DNA from: Kumtagia sp963820075
Lineage (GTDB): Bacteria > Pseudomonadota > Alphaproteobacteria > Rhizobiales > Rhizobiaceae
Length of the DNA stretch: 64,000 bases
Assembly (NCBI GenBank): GCA_963820075.1
Contig: CAWFYS010000022.1
Coordinates: 62,001-126,000, forward strand
Reading direction: 5' to 3'
Part shown: positions 35,798-44,141 of the stretch, in pieces
Position numbering within the stretch: position 1 is the first letter of the stretch
How the letters are laid out: each line of letters starts with the position of its first letter
Translations under genes and position numbers: made by a program
Notes under the pieces: model-generated
The model's database searches: none
What the model was told of the DNA's origin: nothing
What the model saw: only the letters and a program-made list of their open reading frames with translations

Positions 35798-35813
35798 TTG
35801 TCCAACAGGTCAA
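35798..35813. promoter_or_regulatory. RutR-like operator upstream of the transaminase
   Basis: TTGTCCAACAGGTCAA is a near-palindrome that agrees with the E. coli RutR consensus TTGACCA-NN-TGGTCAA at 12 of 14 defined positions (mismatches at positions 4 and 10). It lies 80 bases before the transaminase start and just downstream of a TTGACC hexamer at 35770. It is thus well placed for repression by the divergently encoded RutR-like protein. Found by eye only. Confidence 0.5.
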
Positions 35814-35893
35814 AAATTGCGTAGCACCAAACATCGCGAAGACCAAGCGTTGGCCGTTAGCTGAACAGGGATTCTCGAAGCAGAGGCTTGGTC

Positions 35894-37222
35894 ATGTCCG
35901 ACAGATTAAGAGTCGCCCCGAACGATCTTTCCGCATTCTGGATGCCGTTCACCGCCAACCGCCAGTTCAAGCAGGCGCCGCGTATGCTGGTTGCCGCGCA
36001 GGATATGCATTACACGGCGAGCGACGGCCGCAAGATCCTTGACGGCACGGCCGGCCTGTGGTGCGTCAATGCCGGCCACTGCCGTCCCAAGATTGTCGAG
36101 GCGATCCAGAACCAGGCGGCGACGCTCGACTATGCGCCCGCCTTCCAGATGGGCCATCCGGCGGTTTTCGAACTGTCCAACCGGCTGATCGACATCGCGC
36201 CGGCGGGCATGGAGCATGTTTTCTACACGAATTCCGGGTCCGAATCGGTCGAAACCGCGCTGAAGATGGCAATCGCCTATCACCGCGCCAAGGGCGACGG
36301 CGCCCGCACGCGCCTGATCGGCCGCGAACGCGGCTATCACGGCGTGAATTTCGGCGGCATTTCGGTGGGCGGCATCGTCAACAACCGCAAAATGTTCGGC
36401 ACGCTGCTTGGTGGCGTCGACCATCTGCCGCACACGCACTTGCCCGAGAAGAACGCCTTTTCACGCGGCGAACCGGAGCACGGGGCCGAGCTTGCCAACG
36501 AGCTGGAGCGCATCGTGGCCCTGCATGATGCCTCGACGATCGCCGCCGTCATTGTCGAGCCGGTGGCCGGCTCGACCGGCGTCCTGATCCCGCCGAAGGG
36601 CTACCTGCAAAAACTGCGCGAGATCTGCACCAGGCACGGCATCCTGCTGATCTTCGACGAGGTCATTACGGGTTTCGGCCGCCTGGGCACGCCGTTTGCC
36701 GCCGACTACTTCGGCGTACAGCCGGACATCATCACCACGGCCAAGGGCGTCACCAACGGCGTCGTCCCCATGGGCGCGGTGTTCGTTACCAAGGCGATCC
36801 ACGACATCTTCATGACCGGGCCGGAGCACCTGGTCGAGTTCTTCCACGGCTACACCTATTCCGGCAATCCCATCGCCTGCGCGGCCGGGCTCGGAACGCT
36901 CGAAACCTACAAGGACGAGGGCCTGCTGACGCGAGGCGCCGAACTCGCTCCCTATTGGGAGGACGCGCTGCACTCGCTCAAGGGTGAGCCGCACGTCATC
37001 GACATCCGCAATATCGGCCTGATCGGCGCCATCGAACTCGCGCCGATCTCCGGCCAGCCGAGCAAGCGCGCCTTCTCCGCCTTCCTCAAGGCCTACGAAC
37101 GCGGCGCGCTGATCCGCACGACCGGGGATATTATCGCGCTGTCGCCGCCGCTGATCATCACGAAGGGCCAGATCAACGAATTGATCGACCATATTCGCGA
37201 AGTGCTGCGGATGGTGGACTAA
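35894..37222 (+). CDS. Class III omega-aminotransferase (beta-alanine:pyruvate type)
   Basis: 442 residues, PLP fold type I. Seen are DGTAGLWCVNAGHCRPKIVEAI, TNSGSESVETALKMA (phosphate-binding), GRERGYHGVNFGGISVGG, IFDEVITGFGRLG (Asp255), and DIITTAKGVTNG with the PLP Lys284. WMPFTANRQFK at the start and the GYHGVNFGG block are typical of beta-alanine-pyruvate transaminases. It would convert beta-alanine, the product of the carbamoylase encoded downstream, to malonate semialdehyde. Its stop codon abuts a MITE copy directly. Confidence 0.9.
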   Translation: MSDRLRVAPNDLSAFWMPFTANRQFKQAPRMLVAAQDMHYTASDGRKILDGTAGLWCVNAGHCRPKIVEAIQNQAATLDYAPAFQMGHPAVFELSNRLIDIAPAGMEHVFYTNSGSESVETALKMAIAYHRAKGDGARTRLIGRERGYHGVNFGGISVGGIVNNRKMFGTLLGGVDHLPHTHLPEKNAFSRGEPEHGAELANELERIVALHDASTIAAVIVEPVAGSTGVLIPPKGYLQKLREICTRHGILLIFDEVITGFGRLGTPFAADYFGVQPDIITTAKGVTNGVVPMGAVFVTKAIHDIFMTGPEHLVEFFHGYTYSGNPIACAAGLGTLETYKDEGLLTRGAELAPYWEDALHSLKGEPHVIDIRNIGLIGAIELAPISGQPSKRAFSAFLKAYERGALIRTTGDIIALSPPLIITKGQINELIDHIREVLRMVD

Positions 37223-37363
37223 GGCCTGTCGAGATTCAGGCTAGGGCGAGCCGAAAATGGTGGTTTTCGAGAACCGGAGCGGAATGTACATGCTGGTACT
37301 TGAGCACCGGAAGCGCAGAAAAGCGCCATTTGCAGGCCGCCATCGCCTGAATCTCAACAGGCC
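37223..37363 (-). repeat. MITE-like element, copy C
   Basis: A 141-bp element with the cleanest ends: GGCCTGTCGAGATTCAGGC at the left and GCCTGAATCTCAACAGGCC at the right are 19-bp inverted repeats with one mismatch. Its body is the inverted counterpart of copy A at 8320. It begins on the base after the transaminase stop codon and ends 8 bases before the cupin start, filling the whole intergenic space. Confidence 0.85.
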
Positions 37364-37371
37364 GTGATGCC

Positions 37372-37662
37372 ATGGCTCGCCCGCAGGCAGTGCCGACGCT
37401 CATGGTCGACGATGCCAAAGTGCGCGTGACCCGCTGGGATTTCGAGCCGGGCGCGGAAACCGGCTGGCATCGCCATGGCATGGACTATGTCATCACTACG
37501 CTGACGCCGTGCACGATGCTGCTCGATGAGCCCGGCGGCGGCAGCCGGCGGGTCGACATCGCGGCCGGCGTCGCCTACCGTCGCGACGAGGGTGTCGAGC
37601 ACAACGTCATCAACGGTGGTGCCGAGGCGATGGCCTTCATCGAGGTGGAACTCAAGGTCTAG
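37372..37662 (+). CDS. Small cupin domain protein
   Basis: 96 residues forming a single cupin barrel. The first motif WDFEPGAETGWHRHGMDYVI carries the two metal-binding histidines; the second motif is seen as GVAYRRDEGVEHNVIN with the last His. Same strand as the transaminase and carbamoylase genes, 11 bases before the latter, so probably one operon. Cupins of this size often sit in pyrimidine and hydantoin clusters; the role is unknown. Confidence 0.87.
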   Translation: MARPQAVPTLMVDDAKVRVTRWDFEPGAETGWHRHGMDYVITTLTPCTMLLDEPGGGSRRVDIAAGVAYRRDEGVEHNVINGGAEAMAFIEVELKV

Positions 37663-37673
37663 GGGTGGGTGCC

Positions 37674-38924
37674 ATGGCAGCGCCGGGCGAGAATCTACGT
37701 ATCAATCCGGACCGTTTGTGGGATTCGCTCATGGAGATGGCGAAGATCGGCCCGGGTATTGCGGGCGGCAATAATCGCCAGACCCTGACCGACGAAGACG
37801 GCGAGGGGCGGCACCTGTTCAAGCGCTGGTGCGAGGCCGCCGGTCTTGAGGTGGGCGTAGACCAGATGGGCACCATGTTCGCCCGCCGCGAAGGCACCGA
37901 CCCCGATGCGCTGCCGGTCTATGTCGGCAGCCATCTCGATACGCAGCCGACCGGCGGCAAATTCGACGGCGTGCTGGGCGTGCTCGGCGGCCTGGAAGTC
38001 GTGCGCACGCTCAACGACCTTGGCATCAAGACAAAGCATCCGATCGTCGTCACCAACTGGACCAACGAGGAAGGCACGCGCTATGCCCCGGCCATGCTGG
38101 CGTCTGGCGTCTTCGCCGGCGTGCATGAGCAGGACTGGGCGTACAATCGGGTCGACGCCAGGGGAAAGCAATTCGGCGACGAGCTTGAGCGTATAGGCTG
38201 GAAAGGCGGCGAGCCGGTCGGCGCGCGCAAGATGAAGGCTTTCTTCGAACTCCACATCGAACAGGGGCCGATTCTGGAGGACGAAGGCATCGACATCGGC
38301 GTCGTCACCCATGGGCAGGGCCTGAAATGGCTGCAGGTGACGCTTACCGGCAGGGAGAGCCACACCGGCTCGACGCCTATGCCGAAGCGGCGCAATGCCG
38401 GCCTCGGAATGGCGCGCGTCACCGAACTCGTCCACGAGGTTGCAATGGACTATCAGCCGGAGGCGGTCGGCGCGATCGGCCATATGGAGGTCTACCCGAA
38501 CTCGCGCAACATCATCGCCGGCCGGACCGTCTTCACCATCGACATACGCTCCCCGCACGAAGATATCCTCGAAACGATGGACACGCGCATTCGCGGCGGC
38601 ATCGCGCTGATCTGCGAGGCGCTGGACATCAGGTATGAGATCGAGCAGGTCGGATACTTCGCCCCCGTGACCTTCGACGAGGGCTGCGTGAAGGCGATCC
38701 GCGATGCGGCCGACCGGCTGGGCTATACGCATCGCGATATCGTATCCGGCGCCGGCCACGACGCCTGTTGGATCAACCGGGTGGCGCCGACGGCGATGGT
38801 GATGTGCCCTTGCGTCGACGGGCTGTCGCACAACGAGGCCGAGGATATTTCCAGGGAATGGGCGGCGGCCGGAGCCGATGTGCTGTTTCACGCGGTCGTC
38901 GAGACGGCCGGGATCGTGGCTTGA
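37674..38924 (+). CDS. Zn-dependent N-carbamoyl-beta-amino acid amidohydrolase (hydantoinase/carbamoylase family)
   Basis: 416 residues of the M20/Peptidase_M28-like carbamoylase family. Metal ligands: VYVGSHLDTQPTGGKFDGVLGV (His87, Asp98), NWTNEEGTRYAPAM (Glu132/133), FELHIEQGPIL, and the late GAGHDACWI and CVDGLSHNEAEDI. The dimerisation lid domain holds LTGRESHTGSTPM. Likely hydrolyses N-carbamoyl-beta-alanine to beta-alanine, CO2 and ammonia, the third step of reductive pyrimidine degradation. The RutR-like regulator and omega-transaminase next door support this over allantoate amidohydrolase. Confidence 0.87.
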   Translation: MAAPGENLRINPDRLWDSLMEMAKIGPGIAGGNNRQTLTDEDGEGRHLFKRWCEAAGLEVGVDQMGTMFARREGTDPDALPVYVGSHLDTQPTGGKFDGVLGVLGGLEVVRTLNDLGIKTKHPIVVTNWTNEEGTRYAPAMLASGVFAGVHEQDWAYNRVDARGKQFGDELERIGWKGGEPVGARKMKAFFELHIEQGPILEDEGIDIGVVTHGQGLKWLQVTLTGRESHTGSTPMPKRRNAGLGMARVTELVHEVAMDYQPEAVGAIGHMEVYPNSRNIIAGRTVFTIDIRSPHEDILETMDTRIRGGIALICEALDIRYEIEQVGYFAPVTFDEGCVKAIRDAADRLGYTHRDIVSGAGHDACWINRVAPTAMVMCPCVDGLSHNEAEDISREWAAAGADVLFHAVVETAGIVA

Positions 38925-38961
38925 TGCCGGCGAGTACGTGAGTGCGGTCGGACCTGACTGG

Positions 38962-39375
38962 TCAGGCCGGGACGCGCGCGTCGAGATGGGGCAGCAGGAC
39001 GACGCTTTCCTGTTCGTTGGGGTCGGTCCGGGCGATCACCGCGGTCGCCGGTTCGGAGGAAAGATTGGCGGGAAGGTGGGGCACACCGGCGGGAATGTAG
39101 AAAAGATCGCCCGCCCTGGTGACGGCGTGCTGTTCAAGCTGATCGCCGAACCAGGTGTGGACCTCGCCCGACAGCACATAGATCGCGGTCTCGTGGCTTT
39201 CATGCAAATGCGCCTTCGCGCGCTTGCCGGGCGGCACGGTAAGCAGATGCATACATATGCCCTGCGAGCCGACCGTCTGGGTAGCGATCCCCTCGAAATA
39301 GGTAAGGCCCTGCTTCCCGTCATAGGTGCTTCCCGGCCGTATCAGCCGGCAGGTCGGTTTCGATGACTGATCCAT
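38962..39375 (-). CDS. Cupin domain protein
   Basis: 137 residues from ATG 39375 (AAGGA 8 bases upstream). Cupin motif 1 is LLTVPPGKRAKAHLHESHETAIYVLSGEV with metal ligands His/His/Glu. Motif 2 is RAGDLFYIPAGVPHLPANLS with the last His. It is inserted on the opposite strand between the carbamoylase and the ABC importer genes. Its tail (AVIARTDPNEQESVVLLPHLD) is typical of sugar/phosphomannose-isomerase-like cupins. Function unknown. Confidence 0.87.
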   Translation of the reverse strand: MDQSSKPTCRLIRPGSTYDGKQGLTYFEGIATQTVGSQGICMHLLTVPPGKRAKAHLHESHETAIYVLSGEVHTWFGDQLEQHAVTRAGDLFYIPAGVPHLPANLSSEPATAVIARTDPNEQESVVLLPHLDARVPA

Positions 39376-39496
39376 CTTCTTTTCCTTGTACCTTCGTTCG
39401 GACGAGGCTTGCGCTGCTTGCGGATACGGCGCGACCAATGTTCAAGTTTCAGGCAGGTTCTTTTTCAGTCCAGCCGGCCCGAGTCGACCCAGCAAG

Positions 39497-40285
39497 ATGA
39501 GAAGCATGGCCCCCGTCGTTTCCGCAAGCGGCCTGTCGCTAACCTTCCAAACCAATGACGGTCCCGTCAACGCGCTGTCCAATGTCGACCTCGACATCGG
39601 CAAGGGTGAGTTCGTCTCGTTTATCGGCCCCTCGGGCTGCGGCAAGACGACTTTCCTGCGTGTTATCGCCGATCTCGAAAAGCCGACCTCGGGTACGATC
39701 CTGGTCAACGGCATGACGCCGCGGCAAGCGCGCGAGGCGCGGGCTTATGGCTATGTCTTCCAGGCGGCGGCGCTGTTTCCCTGGCGCACCATCGAGCGCA
39801 ATGTCGGGCTGCCCCTGGAGATCATGGGGTTCGGCCAGGCCGAGCAGGCGGAACGCGTCGGGCGCACGCTCGACCTCGTCAACCTCACCGGTTTCGAGAA
39901 GAAATATCCCTGGCAGCTATCCGGCGGAATGCAGCAGCGCGCCTCGATTGCCCGCGCGCTCGCCTTCGATGCCGATCTGCTTTTGATGGACGAGCCGTTC
40001 GGCGCGCTCGACGAGATCGTCCGCGACCACCTCAACCAGCAACTGCTGGAACTATGGGCGCGCACCACCAAGACCATCTGTTTCGTGACGCATTCGATTC
40101 CCGAGGCGGTCTATCTCTCGACCCGCATCGTGGTGATGTCGCCGCGTCCCGGCCGGGTCACGGACGTGATCGAGTCGACCCTGCCGAGAGAGCGGCCGCT
40201 CGACATTCGCGAGACGCCGGAATTCCTCGAAATCGCGGCGCGCGTGCGCGACGGCCTGAGGGCAGGGCACAGCTATGAGGATTGA
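39497..40285 (+). CDS. ABC importer ATP-binding protein (NitT/TauT/ThiZ-like)
   Basis: 262 residues from ATG 39497 (or 39506). Walker A FIGPSGCGKTTFLR, Q-loop VFQAAALFPW, signature QLSGGMQQRASIARALA, Walker B LLLMDEPFGALDE, switch His in CFVTHSIPEAVYLSTRIVVMSPRPG. The MSPRPGR ending is characteristic of the taurine/nitrate/pyrimidine-type importers. It energises the two permeases downstream. First gene of a four-gene importer operon, ~0.6 kb from the carbamoylase gene, so it probably imports a pyrimidine or ureido compound. Confidence 0.9.
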   Translation: MRSMAPVVSASGLSLTFQTNDGPVNALSNVDLDIGKGEFVSFIGPSGCGKTTFLRVIADLEKPTSGTILVNGMTPRQAREARAYGYVFQAAALFPWRTIERNVGLPLEIMGFGQAEQAERVGRTLDLVNLTGFEKKYPWQLSGGMQQRASIARALAFDADLLLMDEPFGALDEIVRDHLNQQLLELWARTTKTICFVTHSIPEAVYLSTRIVVMSPRPGRVTDVIESTLPRERPLDIRETPEFLEIAARVRDGLRAGHSYED

Positions 40286-40302
40286 GGCCGAGGAGGGTTG
40301 TC

Positions 40303-40436
40303 GCTTCTCCCCGTTCACGGGGAGAAGGTGGCCCGAAGGGCCGGATGAGGGGCCGGCATCCACATCGGAAAGCCTGGCTCTGCCCCTCATCTGCCTGCCG
40401 GCATCTTCTCCCCGTAGACGGGGAGAAGGACGCCTG
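40303..40436. repeat. Inverted-repeat element inside the importer operon
   Basis: CTTCTCCCCGTTCACGGGGA opens and CTTCTCCCCGTAGACGGGGA closes the element, each itself a hairpin. Between them GAAGGTGGCC and GGCCGGATGAGGGGC face GCCCCTCATCTGCCTGCCGG in inverted orientation. The same sequence type occurs at 14594-14636. It lies between the ATPase and first permease genes, so it will be part of the mRNA and form strong structure. Confidence 0.8.
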
Positions 40437-40472
40437 CCGCAAGGTTCTCGCCTCGCTTGCGGGGACAGATAG

Positions 40473-41351
40473 ATGGACCGGCTTCGCGACAAGTTCTGGC
40501 CTGTCACCACGATCCTCGCCGTGATGGTTGCGGTCTGGTATGTGGGCGCGGTGCTCATGAATGCGCCGTTCCAGCGCGACCTCAACCGACGCGGCGGCGT
40601 GGCGCCGCCGACGCTGGATTTTGTCGGCCAGACTTTGTCTCAGCCGAAGCCGACCCTGCCGGCACCACATCAGGTGGCGGTGAATTTCTTCGAGAATACC
40701 TTTCTCAGGAAGGTCACCAGCAACCGCAGCCTCGTCTACCACTCATGGGTAACTTTGTCTTCGACGCTTGTCGGCTTCGCCTTCGGCACGATGTTGGGCA
40801 TCCTGATCGCCGTGGGAATCGTCCACATCGGGGCCCTCGACCGCAGCCTGATGCCTTGGATCATCGCTTCGCAGACGATCCCCATCCTGGCCATTGCGCC
40901 GATGATTATCGTCGTGCTGGCGGCGATCAACGTCACCGGCCTCATTCCGAAGGCGATGATCTCGACATATCTGTCGTTTTTTCCGGTCGCGGTCGGCATG
41001 GTCAAGGGCCTTCGCTCCCCCGAGATCCTGCTTCTCGACCTGATGCACACCTACAATGCCAGTCCGGGCCAGATCTTCTGGAAGCTGCGCGTTCCGGCCT
41101 CGGTGCCCTTCCTCTTCGCCTCGATGAAGGTGGCGGTGGCGGCGAGCCTGGTCGGCGCGATCGTCGGCGAACTGCCGACCGGGGCGGTGGCCGGCATTGG
41201 CTCGAAGCTGCTCTCCGGGGCCTATTACAGCCAGACGATCGAGATCTGGTCGGCGCTCGTCGCGGGTTCCGTCGTAGCAGTGCTGCTCGTGTCGCTGATC
41301 GGGCTTGCCGGCAGGATCGTCGAGCGCTCGATGGGAGCGCGCCCGGCATGA
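40473..41351 (+). CDS. ABC importer permease 1
   Basis: 292 residues with a BPD_transp_1 domain. Six hydrophobic segments; coupling-helix EAA-type loop DLMHTYNASPGQIFWKLRVPASVPFLFASMKVA. The first helix (residues 10-28) is followed by an ~45-residue non-membrane insertion before the core. It pairs with the second permease, whose start overlaps its stop (ATGA), suggesting a heterodimeric channel. Confidence 0.9.
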   Translation: MDRLRDKFWPVTTILAVMVAVWYVGAVLMNAPFQRDLNRRGGVAPPTLDFVGQTLSQPKPTLPAPHQVAVNFFENTFLRKVTSNRSLVYHSWVTLSSTLVGFAFGTMLGILIAVGIVHIGALDRSLMPWIIASQTIPILAIAPMIIVVLAAINVTGLIPKAMISTYLSFFPVAVGMVKGLRSPEILLLDLMHTYNASPGQIFWKLRVPASVPFLFASMKVAVAASLVGAIVGELPTGAVAGIGSKLLSGAYYSQTIEIWSALVAGSVVAVLLVSLIGLAGRIVERSMGARPA

Positions 41352-42502
41352 GCGTTTTCCGGCCCAACTGGCAGGCCTCGGCGGCGCTCGTTCTCGTCGC
41401 CGCCGCGATCGGCCTGACCGCGATGACGGCGCCGGAGGCGCAAGCCCTCGCCGACCCGACGGCCACGATCAACTATCCCTATGCGACGACCAAGCCGCTG
41501 ATCCGCGGTCTTCTTCTGATCGCGGCGCTGTCTTCGCTGCTCCGTTTGCCGCGCTTGATCGAGGCGGCGATCCTGTTCGTTGGAGCCCATCTCGCCGCAT
41601 GGCTCCTGCTTGCCGGCATTGCCGGCTTCGAAGGCATGGCGCTGACGCCGTTTTATCTGCTGCTCGCGGCGGCGTGGCTGCTCGCCTGGCGCTGCGTCAC
41701 GGTTCTTTCGGCCCTGGCGCCGGTGGACCGCGCCGCGCGCACGCTGCTCGGGCTGGCGATACCAGCCATTTTCGGCATCTGGCTGCTGATCATCTGGGAG
41801 GCGATCACGCGCGGCGCCGGCATTCCGTTCATCCTGCTGCCGCCGCCGAGCGCGATCGGAGCAAGGATAGCCAATTCGCTGCCGATCCTGGCCGCCGATG
41901 TCCGGCAAACAATCTTCAAGGCCGTGCTCGCCGGCTATGCGCTGGGATGCGGCGCGGGCTTTGCCACCGCAATTCTGGCCGACCGGTTCGGCTTCCTGCG
42001 ACGCGGCCTGCTTCCGATCGGCAACATGGTGTCGGCGCTGCCGATCATCGGCGTGGCGCCGATCATGGTGATGTGGTTCGGCTTCGGCTGGGAATCCAAG
42101 GCGGCGGTGGTCGTCATCATGACCTTCTTTCCCATGCTGGTGAACACGGTGGCAGGGCTGACGGCGAGCGGATACATGGAGCGCGACCTGATGCGCACCT
42201 TTGCAGCCTCTTACTGGCAGACGCTGTTCAAACTGCGGCTGCCGGCGGCAGCACCCTTCATCTTCAACGCCTTGAAGATCAATTCGACGCTTGCAATGAT
42301 CGGCGCCATCGTCGCCGAATTCTTCGGCACGCCCGTCGTCGGCATGGGCTTCCGCATATCGACGGAAGTCGGCCGCATGAATATCGATATGGTCTGGGCC
42401 GAAATCGCGGTTGCGGCGCTCGCGGGTTCCGTCTTTTATGGCGTGGTCGCTCTTTTCGAGAGAGCGGTCACTTTTTGGCATCCGTCTGTCCGTGGTGGAT
42501 AG
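41348..42502 (+). CDS. ABC importer permease 2 with extended N-terminal membrane region
   Basis: 384 residues. The last ~260 form a normal BPD_transp_1 permease (LPPPSAIGARIANSLPIL, TLFKLRLPAAAPFIFNALKINSTLAMIGAIVAEFFG). The first ~120 residues add four extra hydrophobic segments (ASAALVLVAAAIGLTAM; LIRGLLLIAALSSLLRL; AILFVGAHLAAWLLLAG; FYLLLAAAWLLAW). Extended permeases of this kind occur in pyrimidine-type importers of Rhizobiales. The start codon overlaps the stop of permease 1. Confidence 0.88.
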   Translation: MSVFRPNWQASAALVLVAAAIGLTAMTAPEAQALADPTATINYPYATTKPLIRGLLLIAALSSLLRLPRLIEAAILFVGAHLAAWLLLAGIAGFEGMALTPFYLLLAAAWLLAWRCVTVLSALAPVDRAARTLLGLAIPAIFGIWLLIIWEAITRGAGIPFILLPPPSAIGARIANSLPILAADVRQTIFKAVLAGYALGCGAGFATAILADRFGFLRRGLLPIGNMVSALPIIGVAPIMVMWFGFGWESKAAVVVIMTFFPMLVNTVAGLTASGYMERDLMRTFAASYWQTLFKLRLPAAAPFIFNALKINSTLAMIGAIVAEFFGTPVVGMGFRISTEVGRMNIDMVWAEIAVAALAGSVFYGVVALFERAVTFWHPSVRGG

Positions 42503-42525
42503 ACTATCTCCAGAGGGCAAGAAAC

Positions 42526-43497
42526 ATGAAGAAAACGTTGGGTTCGTTGCTTGTCGGCGCGATGTCGCTCGCCGCCGCGCAAGCCATGGCGGCCGACCCT
42601 TTGACGCTCCAGCTCAAATGGGTCACGCAGTCGCAATTCGCCGGCTATTATGTCGCCAAGGAAAAGGGTTTCTACGAGGAGGAAGGTCTCGACGTCACGA
42701 TCAAGCCGGGCGGGCCCGACATCGCGCCTGAACAGGTGATCGCCGGCGGTGGCGCCGATGTGATCGTCGACTGGATGGGCGGGGCGCTGGCGGCGCGTGA
42801 AAAAGGCGTGCCGCTGGTCAATATCGCCCAGCCGTTCAAGAAGGCCGGCATGGAACTGGTCTGCCCGAAGGACGGGCCGGTCAAGACCGAGGCCGATTTC
42901 AAGGGCAAGACGCTCGGCGTCTGGTTCTTCGGCAACGAGTATCCGTTCTACGCCTGGATGAACAAGATCGGGCTCAAGACCGAGGGCGGGCCGGACGGCG
43001 TCACCGTGCTGAAGCAGAGCTTCGACGTGCAGCCGCTTATTCAGAAGCAGGCCGACTGCATTTCGGTCATGACCTACAATGAGTACTGGCAGCTCATCGA
43101 CGCCGGCTACAAGCCGGAAGATCTCATCGTCTTCAATTATTCCGCGATGGGCAACGACCTGCTCGAGGACGGCCTTTACGCCATGGAGGACAAGCTCAAG
43201 GATCCGGCCTTCGAGGACAAGATGGTAAAGTTCGTCCGCGCCTCGATGAAGGGCTGGAAATACGCGACCGAGAATCCCGATGAAGCGGCCGGCATCGTCG
43301 TGGAGGCCGGTGGCCAGGACGAGAACCATCAGAAGCGCATGATGGGCGAAATCGCAAAGCTGATCGACAATGCCGACGGCAAGCTGATCCCAGACGCCTA
43401 CGAGCGCACCGCCAAGGCCTTGCTCGACCAGAAGATCATTACCAAGGAGCCGACCGGCGCCTGGACTTCGGCTATCACCGACAAGGCGATCCAGTAA
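42526..43497 (+). CDS. NMT1/THI5-like substrate-binding protein of the importer
   Basis: 323 residues with a Sec signal peptide (LLVGAMSLAAAQAMA, cleavage before ADPLTLQ). The family core is LKWVTQSQFAGYYVAKEKGFYEEEGLDVTIKPGGPDI, matching ThiY/RibY-type proteins that bind pyrimidine-like or flavin-like ligands in the periplasm; VIVDWMGGALAAREKGVPL follows. The position behind the permeases and the pyrimidine-type neighbours suggest a pyrimidine-related ligand, but hydroxymethylpyrimidine or riboflavin relatives cannot be excluded. A terminator follows. Confidence 0.9.
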   Translation: MKKTLGSLLVGAMSLAAAQAMAADPLTLQLKWVTQSQFAGYYVAKEKGFYEEEGLDVTIKPGGPDIAPEQVIAGGGADVIVDWMGGALAAREKGVPLVNIAQPFKKAGMELVCPKDGPVKTEADFKGKTLGVWFFGNEYPFYAWMNKIGLKTEGGPDGVTVLKQSFDVQPLIQKQADCISVMTYNEYWQLIDAGYKPEDLIVFNYSAMGNDLLEDGLYAMEDKLKDPAFEDKMVKFVRASMKGWKYATENPDEAAGIVVEAGGQDENHQKRMMGEIAKLIDNADGKLIPDAYERTAKALLDQKIITKEPTGAWTSAITDKAIQ

Positions 43498-43520
43498 GGT
43501 TCTCTACGGACGACACGGAA

Positions 43521-43544
43521 AGGGGCGGGCGACCGCCCCTTTTT
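43521..43544 (+). terminator. Rho-independent terminator after the importer operon
   Basis: AGGGGCGG and CCGCCCCT form an 8-bp stem with a four-base loop followed by TTTT at 43541-43544. It lies 24 bases after the stop of the binding-protein gene. The stretch to 43720 holds nothing else I can identify. Confidence 0.85.
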
Positions 43545-43720
43545 CCGCAAACTTATGGGCAATGCTCCTCTTGCTTCGGATGGAGAGGCGCAAAAGACAT
43601 TATGTCCGCGACAAATTTTGATACCTGAAACGATACTTCTCGCAAGCCGGACGCTCCCATTCGCAATGCGGCATCGCCTGACGCTTGGCGGCGGCGCGAT
43701 TTTCTGTCAGACTTGCGTGC

Positions 43721-44041
43721 ATGGACAGGCGGTCATTCTTGACGGTTCTGCTCGGAGCATTCGCCTCCGGCATGATCCATGAAACTACGCTGCCAGCAAA
43801 GGCAATGCCTGCGGCTGGCCTTCCCGATGAGCCCGCGACCGACCTTGGCCCGGCGTCAACCGAGGATGGGCCGCGTGCGCCGGATGGTACGCCTGTGGAT
43901 CGCGTGCAGCGCCGATATTACAGGCGCCGTGGCCGCCGTGCCTATCGCCGACGGCGTCGTCGCGTGTGCCGGGTCTATCGCGATCGTTGGGGACGTCGGC
44001 GGCGGCGCTGCCGCTGGGTGCGGTACTATGAACGGTGGTGA
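43721..44041 (+). CDS. Small exported arginine-rich protein
   Basis: 106 residues. It starts MDRRSFLTVLLGAFASGMI, a hydrophobic leader with a twin-arginine-like RRSFL motif, then a Pro/Asp-rich linker. Residues ~65-103 consist largely of Arg, Tyr, Trp and a Cys pair (RRYYRRRGRRAYRRRRRRV; CRWVRYYERW). Similar short basic exported proteins are common as hypothetical genes in Mesorhizobium. A role in binding polyanions such as nucleic acid or cell-surface polymers is a guess. No clear ribosome site. Confidence 0.6.
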   Translation: MDRRSFLTVLLGAFASGMIHETTLPAKAMPAAGLPDEPATDLGPASTEDGPRAPDGTPVDRVQRRYYRRRGRRAYRRRRRRVCRVYRDRWGRRRRRCRWVRYYERW

Positions 44042-44141
44042 TCGTCGCGGTGTTGAACGGCGGGAACCGCGCTATGCTCGCATTATGTGACGGCACGTCC
44101 ATCCGGCGCCCTCTCCCTCTCACATGAACGCGACCATTTCT

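Noticed and set aside
40457..42502. A 681-codon plus-strand frame seeming to fuse both importer permeases
   Set aside because: Its first ~295 codons are an out-of-frame reading of permease 1. The second permease starts at 41348 with an ATGA overlap, so there are two genes.
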